Below, one piece after another: positions 1 to 7,918 of a stretch of DNA of 64,000 bases. Source of the DNA: Paracoccus salipaludis (GTDB lineage Bacteria > Pseudomonadota > Alphaproteobacteria > Rhodobacterales > Rhodobacteraceae); assembly GCF_002287065.1 (NCBI RefSeq), contig NZ_NSJZ01000012.1:1-64000 (forward strand), read 5' to 3'. The position numbers and the translations under genes are program-made. Position 1 is the stretch's first letter, and every line of letters starts with the position of its first letter. Under the pieces are notes generated by a model that was not told the origin of the DNA, ran no database searches, and saw only the letters and a list, made by a program, of their open reading frames with translations.

Positions 1-249
1 CTCAGCCGCCCGCTGTTCCTGATGTCGGGCATCTTCTACACCTACGAGCTGATGCCCAAGGTCGTGCAGGATGTCCTGTGGTGGAACCCCGTCCTGCACC
101 TGGTCGGTCTGATGCGGCGGGGGATCTATGTGGTCTATCCCGCCGACTATGTCAGCGAGAGCTATGTCATCGCGGTGTCGCTGCTGACCCTGGTGTCCGG
201 GCTGCTGCTGATGTGGCGGCGCTACCGCGACCTGCTGGAACTGGGCTGA
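1..249 (+). CDS. ABC-2 type (polysaccharide export) permease, C-terminal fragment
   Basis: The open frame enters from the window edge and ends in TGA at 247-249; about 82 C-terminal residues are visible. They contain a YTYELMP stretch, WWNPVLHLVGLMR, and a last hydrophobic segment followed by a short basic tail (WRRYRDLLELG). This pattern matches the C-terminus of KpsM/RfbA-type ABC-2 inner-membrane permeases that export capsule or O-antigen polysaccharide. The ATPase partner would lie outside the window. The 5' part is missing because of the window limit, not truncation. The family call is good; the substrate is inferred. Confidence 0.7.
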   Translation, partial: LSRPLFLMSGIFYTYELMPKVVQDVLWWNPVLHLVGLMRRGIYVVYPADYVSESYVIAVSLLTLVSGLLLMWRRYRDLLELG

Positions 250-264
250 GGCGCGAGCCCGGGC

Positions 265-915
265 TCAGGTCAGCCCCTCGATGATCGCGCGCAGGGTTGG
301 GATGCCCTCGCCCTTTTCCGAGGAGGTCACGACCAGTTCGGGATAGGCGGCGGGGTGCTTCTGCAGCTCGGCCTCGATCTGGGCAAGGGTCTGGGCCAGC
401 GTGCCGCGCCCGATCTTGTCGGCCTTGGTCACGACCACCTGGAAGGGCACCGCCGAACGGTCCAGCAGCGTCATGATCTCGTGGTCCACGGGCTTGATGC
501 CGTGGCGCGCGTCGATCAGGGCGAAGGCGCGGCGCAGGTTGGGGCGGCCCGCCAGATACTGCTTCAGCAGCGCCTGCCATTTCTGCACGACCGCCACCGG
601 CGCCTGGGCGAAGCCGTAGCCCGGAAGGTCCACCAGATAGCCGCGGTCGCCCAGGGCGAAAAAGTTCAGTTCCTGCGTCCGCCCCGGCGTGTTGGACGCC
701 CGCGCGATCCCCTTGCGCCCGGTCAGCGCGTTGATGAGGCTGGACTTGCCGACGTTGGACCGGCCGGCAAAGCAGACCTCGGGGCGGTCGGCCGGGGGCA
801 GGCCGTCCATGGCGACCACGCCCTTGATGAAATCGACGGGACCCGCGAACAGCAGGCGCCCGGCCTCGGCGGCCTCGGCATCGGGCTCGGGGGCAGGGGG
901 GAAGGCGACCTTCAA
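265..915 (-). CDS. engB: Ribosome biogenesis GTP-binding protein EngB (YsxC/YihA)
   Basis: A 216-residue TrmE/Era-like GTPase needed for 50S subunit maturation. All G motifs are visible: GRSNVGKS (51-58), NTPGRTQ (75-81), DLPG (96-99), TKAD (163-166) and SSEKG (199-202). The start is taken as TTG at 915, because the conserved segment LLFAGPVDFIKGV lies before the first internal ATG. This TTG overlaps the TGA of the MOSC gene by two bases, which implies translational coupling. It is the last gene of the yidC-MOSC-engB unit, a common Rhodobacterales arrangement linking membrane insertion with ribosome assembly. Function is secure; the start is moderately secure. Confidence 0.93.
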   Translation of the reverse strand: MKVAFPPAPEPDAEAAEAGRLLFAGPVDFIKGVVAMDGLPPADRPEVCFAGRSNVGKSSLINALTGRKGIARASNTPGRTQELNFFALGDRGYLVDLPGYGFAQAPVAVVQKWQALLKQYLAGRPNLRRAFALIDARHGIKPVDHEIMTLLDRSAVPFQVVVTKADKIGRGTLAQTLAQIEAELQKHPAAYPELVVTSSEKGEGIPTLRAIIEGLT

Positions 916-1670
916 AGGACTTCGACCTCGTCTCCGGGGCGGATGGTGCCGCCGGTCTGAACCTCGGCATAGATGCCGAAGTCCTGGTGCCAGAACTGGT
1001 CCTGCAGGGCCTTCGGCATGTCCAGGTCGATGCGGCCGGTGGCGGTGTCCACACTGGTCGCGGCGCAGCGGCCGATCCGCTCGGTCAGCTTCAGCACGAC
1101 CGTGTCGCCGATGCGGATGCGGTGCAACTGCATGTCGCGCTCGGCATAGGGCTCCCACCCGTCGATCCACAGGTTCGCGCGCCAGCGGTGGGTGCCGAGC
1201 GGCTGGCCGAGCCGGTCCTCCAGGTCACGCAGCGAGGACAGCGACAGGACCGACAGCCACGGGTGGTTCACGTCCGTCAGCGCTTGCGGGGCCTCGACCA
1301 GCCGCGCGGCAGGAGCCTTGCCGCTGGGGTCCCACAAGGGGGCGAGCCAGTCCAGCAGCGTTGCCTGATCGCGGGTGGGGTCGAAGCGCAGGGGCGGCAG
1401 GTCGGGATGGGACAGGACGAGATGGTCACCGTCCCAGCCGCCGCTGATCGCCTGAAGGGGCGCCGAGGCGACCCCCCGCAGAAAGGCGGACTTGGGCAGC
1501 CAGCGGCGAAGCTCGTCGCCGTCCAGGTGCTGGATCGCCGCTTCGTGCAGGACCGCGAAGCGGCGGTCGCCGGGCAGGGGCTGGCCCTCGGTCAGCCGGA
1601 CCTCGTCCAGCGCCTCGCCCCCGACCGACTTGACCGGGTGGCGGAAGATGTGGGCCAGCCGCGCGGTCAC
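912..1670 (-). CDS. MOSC domain-containing protein
   Basis: A 252-residue protein with an N-terminal MOSC beta-barrel region (opening RLAHIFRHPVKSVGGE) and a C-terminal MOSC domain. The family's conserved cysteine context is present as GRCAATSVD, with Cys202. MOSC proteins carry sulfur or bind molybdenum cofactor, as in the mARC/YiiM families; the exact substrate here is unknown. The GTG start (1670-1668) overlaps the yidC stop as GTGA, and its own stop overlaps the engB start, so it is translated from a three-gene chain. The position between yidC and engB is recurrent in this order, but a functional link is not established. Confidence 0.85.
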   Translation of the reverse strand: MTARLAHIFRHPVKSVGGEALDEVRLTEGQPLPGDRRFAVLHEAAIQHLDGDELRRWLPKSAFLRGVASAPLQAISGGWDGDHLVLSHPDLPPLRFDPTRDQATLLDWLAPLWDPSGKAPAARLVEAPQALTDVNHPWLSVLSLSSLRDLEDRLGQPLGTHRWRANLWIDGWEPYAERDMQLHRIRIGDTVVLKLTERIGRCAATSVDTATGRIDLDMPKALQDQFWHQDFGIYAEVQTGGTIRPGDEVEVL

Positions 1671-3523
1671 TTCTTGGCGCTGCGCTTGGGCAGGCCGGCG
1701 CGGATGTTGCCGAACAGGTCGGGCCGGTGGCCGTGCATCGACATGATCCCGTACTGCTGGATGATCGTGATGGTGTTGTTGGTGATCCAGTAAAGCACCA
1801 GCCCCGAGGCGAAGCCACCCAGCATGAACATGAAGATCCAGGGCATCCAGGCGAAGATCATCTTCTGCGCCGGGTCGGTGGGGGCCGGGTTCAGCTTCTG
1901 CTGCAGCCACATGGTGATGCCCAGCACGATCGCCAGCAGCGGCAGCGACAGCGAATGCAGCATGGTCCCCTGCGCGGGCGCGTCCCAGGGGAACAGCCCG
2001 AAGAGGTTCAGCAGCGACGAGGGGTCCGGCGCCGACAGGTCGCGGATCCAGCCGACCCAGGGGGCGTGGCGCAGTTCCAGCGTGACGAAGATCACCTTGT
2101 AGAGCGCGAAGAAGATCGGGATCTGCAGCAGCAGCGGAAGGCAGCCCGCCGCCGGGTTCACCTTGGCGTTGCGGTACAGCGCCATGACTTCCTGCTGGTA
2201 CTTCATCCGGTCGTCGCCGGTGCGTTCCTTGATCGCCTCCATCTCGGGCTGAAGCTCGCGCATCCGGGCCATCGAGACATAGGACTTCCGGGCCAGCGGG
2301 AAGACCAGCGCCTTGAGGATGAAGGTCAGCGCGATGATCGACCAGCCCATGTTGCCGATGAAGCCGTGCAGCCAGTGCAGCAGGCGGAAGATCGGCTTGG
2401 TCAGGAAGTAGAACCAGCCCCAGTCGATCGAGTCGACGAAGCGGTCGATGCCCTTGGCCTCCTGATAGCCGTTGATCGCTTCCCATTCCTTCGCGCCGGC
2501 GAAGAGATAGCTCGAGGACGACAGTTGCGTGCCGGGGGCGACGGTCTGCATCGGCAGGCGCGTCTCGGCCTGGTAGATGTCGGCGCCGGGGGCGTATTTC
2601 ACGACCGAGGTGAAGGGCTGGCCGGGCGCGGGAATCAGCGTCGTCATCCAGTACTTGTCGGTGAAGCCGATCCAGCCGTTTTCCGCGACCTCGGTGATCT
2701 CGGCGGGGCCTTCGGCGCCGGCCGCCTCGAACTTGGCCATGTCCTTGTACTTGACCTCGACCAGCTCGCCGTCGGTCATGCCGACCGCGCCTTCATGCAG
2801 GATGAAGAAGTTCTGCGTGTCGGGCTGGCCGTGGCGGGCGAGGATGCCGTAGGGGGCGGCGACGAAGGGCGCGGGGCCGGTGTTCTCGACGCTCTGCGTC
2901 ACGGTGAACAGGTAGCGGTCGTCCAGCGCGAAGGTGCGGCGGAAGACCTGGCCCGCGCCGTTGTCCCAGCGCAGGGTGACCGGCTGGTCGGGGCCCAGCG
3001 TCGCGCCGCTTTCGACCGTCCAAAGGGTGGCGGGCGAGGGGACCAGCGCCGGGTCCACGCCGGGGCCGGGCATCCAGCCGTAGACGGCGTAATAGGGTTT
3101 CTGCACCACGACCTCGGGGTCCGCGCCGGGCGCGACCGGCGTGCCCTCGGTGGTCAGGCGGGGCTGCGCGGTCGGCGACAGAAGCCGCACGAAGGGCGAG
3201 TTCGGGTCCAGCGTCTCGCGGTAGCCGGTCAGCAGGATGTCGTCGATCCGGCCGCCCGCCAGCGAGATCGAGCCGCGCATCGAAGGCGATTCGATCTGCA
3301 CGCGCGGCGCCGTCAGCACCGGATCGTCGGCCGCGCCGATCAGCGTCGGGGCGGGCGCCTGCTCGGCCGGAGCCGTGGGCGCGATGGCGCCGGGCGCGGT
3401 CTGCGTCGCCACGGCCGGGTCCGTCGGCTCGGGCGGAGGCGGCGCGAAGAAGGCATACCACCCGACCATGACCAGTGCCGACAGCACCATGGCAAGGATC
3501 AGGTTGCGGTTGTTGTCGTCCAT
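1667..3523 (-). CDS. yidC: Membrane protein insertase YidC
   Basis: A 618-residue inner-membrane insertase that acts alone or with SecYEG. Residues 1-25 hold the cytosolic start and first membrane helix (NLILAMVLSALVMVGWYAF), followed by a Pro/Ala-rich stretch, the large periplasmic domain (about 70-350) and the C-terminal 60KD_IMP domain with the remaining helices (FYFLTKPIFRLLHWLHG onward). It ends with a basic tail, KRSAKK. ATG at 3523 is the only sensible start before the first helix. Unusually, the upstream neighbour is pfkB (99-nt gap) rather than rnpA/rpmH. Downstream genes overlap it. Identification is secure. Confidence 0.96.
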   Translation of the reverse strand: MDDNNRNLILAMVLSALVMVGWYAFFAPPPPEPTDPAVATQTAPGAIAPTAPAEQAPAPTLIGAADDPVLTAPRVQIESPSMRGSISLAGGRIDDILLTGYRETLDPNSPFVRLLSPTAQPRLTTEGTPVAPGADPEVVVQKPYYAVYGWMPGPGVDPALVPSPATLWTVESGATLGPDQPVTLRWDNGAGQVFRRTFALDDRYLFTVTQSVENTGPAPFVAAPYGILARHGQPDTQNFFILHEGAVGMTDGELVEVKYKDMAKFEAAGAEGPAEITEVAENGWIGFTDKYWMTTLIPAPGQPFTSVVKYAPGADIYQAETRLPMQTVAPGTQLSSSSYLFAGAKEWEAINGYQEAKGIDRFVDSIDWGWFYFLTKPIFRLLHWLHGFIGNMGWSIIALTFILKALVFPLARKSYVSMARMRELQPEMEAIKERTGDDRMKYQQEVMALYRNAKVNPAAGCLPLLLQIPIFFALYKVIFVTLELRHAPWVGWIRDLSAPDPSSLLNLFGLFPWDAPAQGTMLHSLSLPLLAIVLGITMWLQQKLNPAPTDPAQKMIFAWMPWIFMFMLGGFASGLVLYWITNNTITIIQQYGIMSMHGHRPDLFGNIRAGLPKRSAKK

Positions 3524-3622
3524 CCTCGGACCCCGGCTTCTTGCGAGAAATACGCGCCGCTTCAACCGGACCCCCCTGCAAAGGTCAAGCCAATAGCGGG
3601 CAAGGCGCACGTGCGGCGATGG

Positions 3623-4591
3623 TCAGATGGGGGTGACGACGCGTTCCGCATAGAGCCGCTCGACGTCCTCGGGGCGGCAAAGGTCGGTCGCGGGGGTCAT
3701 GCAGGCGGCGGCTGCGGCGGCGGCGGCCAGCGCCAGCGCATCCGCCACGGCCATGCCGCGCGCCACGGCCAGCGTATAGCCCGCCACGAAGCTGTCGCCC
3801 GCGCCGACCTTGCTGATGACGGTCACGGGCGGCGCCTCGGCGTGCCAGCGGCCCTCCGGGCAGGCCACGATGTTGCCGTCCGCGCCCCGCGCCACGATCA
3901 CCGACTGCGCCGCCCCCGCCTGCACGAGGCTGGAGGCGAAGTCGGCCGTGTCCTTCCGCGCGGGCAGGGGACGTCCCGCCAGCCCCTCGGCCTCGGCATC
4001 GTCCATCCGCAGGACGGCGATGGGTGCGTCGCGGGCGCCCGCCACCGCCGCCAGCGCCGCGCCCGAGGTGTCCACGAACATCCGCGTGTCGCGTCCGGCC
4101 AGCCTGCGGGCCAGCGCCACCGCGAAGTCGGGCGGCACGCCCGGCGGGTTCGAGCCGGAGATCACCAGGATGCCACCCTGCGGCGCGGCGCCCACGACGG
4201 CGTCCAGCGCGCCCCGCACGTCCGAGGGCCGCCATTCCGGCCCCGGCAGGACAAAGCGGAACTGCGCGCCGTCGCTGCGGTCGATGACGGACAGCGATTG
4301 CCGCGTCTCGCCCGGCGCGTTCAGACGCAGGACGGGCAGGCCGGTTTGGTGCAGAAGGTCGCAGAGCCGCGTGCCCGTCGCGCCGCCCAGCGCCACCAGC
4401 GCGCGCGAACGCCCGCCCATGTTGGCGATGGCGCGGCTGACGTTGATGCCGCCGCCGCCGGGATCGATGTCGGGCGCCTCGCAGCGCAGCTTGAGTTCCG
4501 GCACCACCTCGTCCGTGCTGGTGGACAGGTCCAGCGCCGGGTTCAGCGTGACGGTCAGGACGGGCGCCTGGGGCTGCGGGGTCAGGATCAT
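3623..4591 (-). CDS. pfkB: PfkB-family phosphofructokinase (6-phosphofructokinase 2 type)
   Basis: A 322-residue ribokinase-fold sugar kinase. The N-terminal TLNPALD, KLRC and PGGGGINV (44-51) segments match the E. coli Pfk-2/1-phosphofructokinase branch. The C-terminal VGAGDSF (262-268) carries the catalytic base Asp266. The usual KPNxxE substrate/Mg motif is replaced by RMDDAE (195-200), which could alter substrate or metal handling. ATG at 4591 overlaps the stop of the metallopeptidase gene (ATGA). Fructose-6-phosphate versus fructose-1-phosphate cannot be settled from sequence alone. No fructose PTS genes are nearby. Confidence 0.85.
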   Translation of the reverse strand: MILTPQPQAPVLTVTLNPALDLSTSTDEVVPELKLRCEAPDIDPGGGGINVSRAIANMGGRSRALVALGGATGTRLCDLLHQTGLPVLRLNAPGETRQSLSVIDRSDGAQFRFVLPGPEWRPSDVRGALDAVVGAAPQGGILVISGSNPPGVPPDFAVALARRLAGRDTRMFVDTSGAALAAVAGARDAPIAVLRMDDAEAEGLAGRPLPARKDTADFASSLVQAGAAQSVIVARGADGNIVACPEGRWHAEAPPVTVISKVGAGDSFVAGYTLAVARGMAVADALALAAAAAAAACMTPATDLCRPEDVERLYAERVVTPI

Positions 4592-4995
4592 TCCCACCAC
4601 CGGTCGATGCGGGCGATGTCCTCGTCCGACCAGCCGAAGTGATGGGCAAACTCGTGGACCACCACGTTGCGGACCAGCGCCCCCAGCGTGACATCGCCGC
4701 GTTCGGCCCATTCGTCCAGGATCGCGCGGCGGAACAGCCAGACCGTGTCGGGGAAATGCTGGGGCTGGCTGGGCGACTTCTCGGTGCGGGGGATGCCGTC
4801 GTAAAGGCCCGTCAGCTCCAGCGGGTCGTCGATCTCGAGCTCGTCCAGCACGTCCTCGCCGGCGACCTCCTCGACCCGCAGGATGACCTCGGCGGCATGG
4901 CCCGCGAACTCGGGCGGCAGTCCCGCCAGCACTTCGCGCGCGATCGCCTCGATGTCGTCGGCAGAGGGCGCGGCGGCCTCGGTCCAGTCGGTCAT
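4588..4995 (-). CDS. Zincin-like metallopeptidase family protein
   Basis: A 135-residue protein with a clear HEFAHHFGWSD motif: H114 and H118 as zinc ligands, Glu115 as the general base and Asp124 as the probable third ligand. This fits the small PF06262-type metallopeptidase family, compact cytoplasmic proteins of unknown substrate. The acidic N-terminal half (GEDVLDELEIDDPLEL) is typical of that family. It is first in the minus-strand unit leading to pfkB, with a four-base overlap. It lies divergent to gltX, with 87 bases shared for both promoters. Zinc binding is a confident prediction; the biological role is unknown. Confidence 0.85.
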   Translation of the reverse strand: MTDWTEAAAPSADDIEAIAREVLAGLPPEFAGHAAEVILRVEEVAGEDVLDELEIDDPLELTGLYDGIPRTEKSPSQPQHFPDTVWLFRRAILDEWAERGDVTLGALVRNVVVHEFAHHFGWSDEDIARIDRWWE

Positions 4996-5082
4996 GGCGT
5001 TCCCTTGGCGTTCAACGGCTTTGGGGCCGATATGGACAAGAATCGCCCGGTGTGAAAGAGCGGGCGGATCAAGGAGACGCCG

Positions 5083-6411
5083 ATGACCACGACCCGTTTC
5101 GCGCCCTCGCCGACCGGCCATATCCACGTCGGCAACCTGCGCACCGCCCTGATGAACTACCTGATCGCCCGCAAGACCGGCGGCACGTTCATCCTGCGGC
5201 TGGACGACACCGACCGCGAGCGGTCGAAGCAGGAATATGCCGACGGCATCCAGCGCGACCTGGAATGGCTGGGCCTGACCTGGGACCGGCTGGAACGGCA
5301 GTCCGACCGGCTGGACCGCTATGCCGAGGCCGCCGACCAGCTGCGCGGCGCGGGGCGGCTTTACGAGGTCTTCGAGACGCCGACCGAGCTGGACCTCAAG
5401 CGCAAGAAGCAGCTGAACATGGGCAAGCCCCCGGTCTACGACCGCGCGGGGCTGAACCTGACGGACGAGGACCGCGCCCGGCTGCGGGCCGAGGGGCGCG
5501 AGGGCTACTGGCGCTTCCGGCTGGACCAGGAACGGATCGAGTGGCCGGACGGCATCATCGGCGACGTGTCGATCGACGCGGCCTCGGTCAGCGACCCGGT
5601 GCTGATCCGGGCGGACGGGCAGGTGCTTTATACCTTCGCGTCCTCCGTGGACGACGTGGACATGGGCGTGACCGACATCGTGCGCGGCGCGGACCACGTG
5701 ACAAACACCGCGACGCAGATCCAGATCATCAAGGCGCTGGGCGGCACGCCCCCGCGCTTTGCCCACCACAGCCTTCTGACCGGCCCGCAGGGCGAGGAAC
5801 TGTCCAAGCGCTTGGGCACCCTGTCGCTGCGCGACCTGCGCGAGAAGGGCGTCGCGCCCGAGGCGCTGCTGTCGCTGATGGCGCGGCTGGGGTCGAACCA
5901 GCCGGTGCAACTGCGGATGTCGCTGGACGAACTGGCCGAGGGCTTCGACCTGAGCCAGTTCGGCGCCTCGCCCACCAAGTTCGATGCCGAGGACCTTTGG
6001 CCGCTCACGCGTGAGCGCAACCAGCACCTGCCCTATGATGCCGTGCGCGAGCGCATTGCCGCCCTGGGCGTGCCGGATGACCTCGCCGAACGTTTCTGGT
6101 CGGTGGCGCGGCAGAACATCACCAGGCTGGACGACCTGGGCGAGTGGTGGACCCTGATGCGCGACGGCGCCGAGCCGGTGATCGCCCCCGAGGATGCCGA
6201 GTTCGTGGCCCAGGCGCTGGCGATGCTGCCGCCGCGTCCCTGGACGGAGACGACCTGGAGCGAATGGACCAATGCGGTCAAGGCCGCGACGGGGCGCAAG
6301 GGCAAGGGGCTGTTCATGCCGCTGCGCAAGGCCCTGACCGGCATGGACCACGGCCCCGAGATGGGCGAGCTGATGCCCCTGCTGCAAAGGGTGCCCGCCG
6401 CCGGGCGGTAA
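5083..6411 (+). CDS. gltX: Glutamate--tRNA ligase
   Basis: A 442-residue class I synthetase. The HIGH motif appears as HIHVGN (13-18) within FAPSPTGHIHVGN. The KMSKS motif appears as ELSKR (239-243), a variant found in one of the two GluRS types of alphaproteobacteria. The length covers the catalytic core and the alpha-helical anticodon-binding region. An AAGGAGA ribosome site sits about 6 nt before ATG 5083. Two hairpin terminators follow (6426-6451, 6472-6500). Because alphaproteobacteria often carry two gltX paralogues, this copy could charge tRNA-Glu, tRNA-Gln or both; the second copy is not in the window. Confidence 0.94.
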   Translation: MTTTRFAPSPTGHIHVGNLRTALMNYLIARKTGGTFILRLDDTDRERSKQEYADGIQRDLEWLGLTWDRLERQSDRLDRYAEAADQLRGAGRLYEVFETPTELDLKRKKQLNMGKPPVYDRAGLNLTDEDRARLRAEGREGYWRFRLDQERIEWPDGIIGDVSIDAASVSDPVLIRADGQVLYTFASSVDDVDMGVTDIVRGADHVTNTATQIQIIKALGGTPPRFAHHSLLTGPQGEELSKRLGTLSLRDLREKGVAPEALLSLMARLGSNQPVQLRMSLDELAEGFDLSQFGASPTKFDAEDLWPLTRERNQHLPYDAVRERIAALGVPDDLAERFWSVARQNITRLDDLGEWWTLMRDGAEPVIAPEDAEFVAQALAMLPPRPWTETTWSEWTNAVKAATGRKGKGLFMPLRKALTGMDHGPEMGELMPLLQRVPAAGR

Positions 6412-6425
6412 GGTCCCGGACGACG

Positions 6426-6451
6426 AAGGCGGCCACGGGGGCCGCCTTTTT
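6426..6451 (+). terminator. Rho-independent terminator of gltX
   Basis: Perfect 9-bp stem AAGGCGGCC / GGCCGCCTT (6426-6434 and 6440-6448) with a 5-nt loop, followed by a T run. It lies 15 nt after the gltX stop. Confidence 0.85.
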
Positions 6452-6471
6452 CATGCGCTCCGCTTCTGGCA

Positions 6472-6500
6472 GGGCGGCCCGGCAAGGGGCCGCCCTTGTT
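6472..6500 (+). terminator. Second hairpin between gltX and tonB
   Basis: 8-bp stem GGGCGGCC (6472-6479) / GGCCGCCC (6488-6495) followed by TTGTTTT on the plus strand, so it looks like a backup gltX terminator. On the minus strand it follows tonB closely but without a T run, so its role there is doubtful. Confidence 0.6.
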
Positions 6501-7460
6501 TTATCTCAGCTGAATCTGGACCGGCTGCTGGAAGGTGAAGGGCTGACCGTTGGGCGGAGCGGGCAGCTTCGGCATCCGCGCCGCCTGCCGGGCCAGCGCC
6601 GCGTCCACGGCCGGTTCCCCGGTCCCCCGTGCCAGTTGGGCGCTGGTCGCCCCGTTGGCCGAAACCCTGACGGTGACGGTCGCCCGCACGGTGCCGCCGC
6701 GCCGGCCGGGCACGCGGGTGCGGCTCATGTGCTGGCTGACGCGGGCACCCGCGCGCTGCTGCCAGCTGGCCTGCGCCTGGCGCGACGCGCCGGAGGCGGC
6801 GGCGGGGGCCTGACGCGCGCCGGTTTCGCCGCTGCGGCCCTGACGTCCGCTGCGCGACGCCTCGGCCTGCTCGCGCCGCTCGTCCTTCCGCTCGGCGCGG
6901 GGCTGCTCGCGCTCGCGCTCGCGCCGCGTCTCGCGGCGGGGCTCCTCGCGGGGCTCTTCCTTGGGTTCCTCCCGCGGCTCCTCGCGCCGGACCAGCCGCT
7001 CGGGACGGCGGCGGGGCGGCGGGACGATGGCGGGCGCGGCCTCGGCGGGCGGGGTGAGGCTGGCGAAGTCCGGGGGCGGCAGCGGCACGACCGGAGGCGG
7101 CACGAACTCCGGCACGGGCTCCGGGGGAGCAAGCGCCGCGAAATCGGGCGGGGACAATGGCTCGATCTCGGGCGGGGTGAACTCGGGCAGGGGCTCCGGC
7201 TCCGGTTCGGGCTCGGGTTCGGGCGCCGGCTCGGGCGCGGGTTCCGGCTCGGCCTCGGCGGCTGCCTCGCTTTCCTCCGAGGCTGCGGCAAGCTCGCCCG
7301 GCGGAGGGGGCTCGAGGTCCAGCAGGATCGCGTCGGGCGCGGCGGGCAGGGCCTGCCCGGGCTGGCGCAACGCCCAGGCGGCAGCCGCCACATGGGCTGA
7401 CAGGACCAGCGCGCCCACCGCCAGCCAGCCGCCTGCGCTGCCCAGGCGCCCCCCGCTCAT
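6501..7460 (-). CDS. tonB: TonB-family energy transducer
   Basis: A 319-residue protein with a single N-terminal membrane helix (about residues 13-33) followed by a very long periplasmic spacer. The spacer has three parts: an EP-repeat tract, a segment with two PPDFA(A/S)L(A/T)PP copies, and an Arg/Glu-rich tract (REEPREEPKEEPREEP and onward). The C-terminal TonB domain (about 235-319) includes VRATVTVRVSANG and PVDAAL-like motifs. It transmits ExbBD proton-motive energy to outer-membrane iron or heme receptors. The start overlaps the exbD stop (ATGA). No receptor gene is in the window. Confidence 0.9.
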   Translation of the reverse strand: MSGGRLGSAGGWLAVGALVLSAHVAAAAWALRQPGQALPAAPDAILLDLEPPPPGELAAASEESEAAAEAEPEPAPEPAPEPEPEPEPEPLPEFTPPEIEPLSPPDFAALAPPEPVPEFVPPPVVPLPPPDFASLTPPAEAAPAIVPPPRRRPERLVRREEPREEPKEEPREEPRRETRREREREQPRAERKDERREQAEASRSGRQGRSGETGARQAPAAASGASRQAQASWQQRAGARVSQHMSRTRVPGRRGGTVRATVTVRVSANGATSAQLARGTGEPAVDAALARQAARMPKLPAPPNGQPFTFQQPVQIQLR

Positions 7461-7918
7461 GGCGTCGCCGGAAGCGCCGCGGGCGGCGCGCTGGCGCGGT
7501 CCAGCCCGACCAGCGCGATCTTCAGATAGCCCGAGTCGCGCAGCCGGTTCATCACCCCCATCAGGTCGCCGTAGGCCACCGCCTGGTCGGCGCGCAGATA
7601 GATGCGGGTTGCCAGATCCCCCCCGGTCGCTGCCGCGAGTTCGGCCGCCAGCGCCTCGGGCGCGATCGCGCGGTTGCCCAGGGACAGCGCGAGGTTGGGC
7701 CCCACCGTCAGCCAGACCGGCGTGTCGGGCCGGCCCGAGACCGGCGCGTTCGACACCGGCAGGTCCACGTTGATGTCCACGGTGGACAGCGGCGCCGCGA
7801 CCATGAAGATGATTAGCAGCACCAGCATCACGTCGATGAAGGGGGTGACGTTGATCTCGTGGTTCTCCACCAGATCGTCGTCGCCGCCGCCCGACTGGTT
7901 CCGGATGCCCCCCGCCAT
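7457..7918 (-). CDS. exbD: Biopolymer transport protein ExbD
   Basis: A 153-residue ExbD/TolR protein. A cytosolic N-terminus is followed by one membrane helix, HEINVTPFIDVMLVLLIIFM, with the essential proton-conducting Asp29, and a periplasmic domain. Together with ExbB it forms the motor that energises TonB. The start overlaps the last base of the exbB stop (TGATG) and the stop overlaps the tonB start, so the three genes form one tight operon. It could in principle be a TolR, but direct linkage to a long-spacer tonB and to the heme/iron genes favours ExbD. Confidence 0.93.
   Translation of the reverse strand: MAGGIRNQSGGGDDDLVENHEINVTPFIDVMLVLLIIFMVAAPLSTVDINVDLPVSNAPVSGRPDTPVWLTVGPNLALSLGNRAIAPEALAAELAAATGGDLATRIYLRADQAVAYGDLMGVMNRLRDSGYLKIALVGLDRASAPPAALPATP

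Noticed and set aside
1727-4642. A 971-codon plus-strand frame antisense to yidC and pfkB
   Set aside because: Shadow of real minus-strand genes; composition is Arg/His/Gln-rich without motifs.
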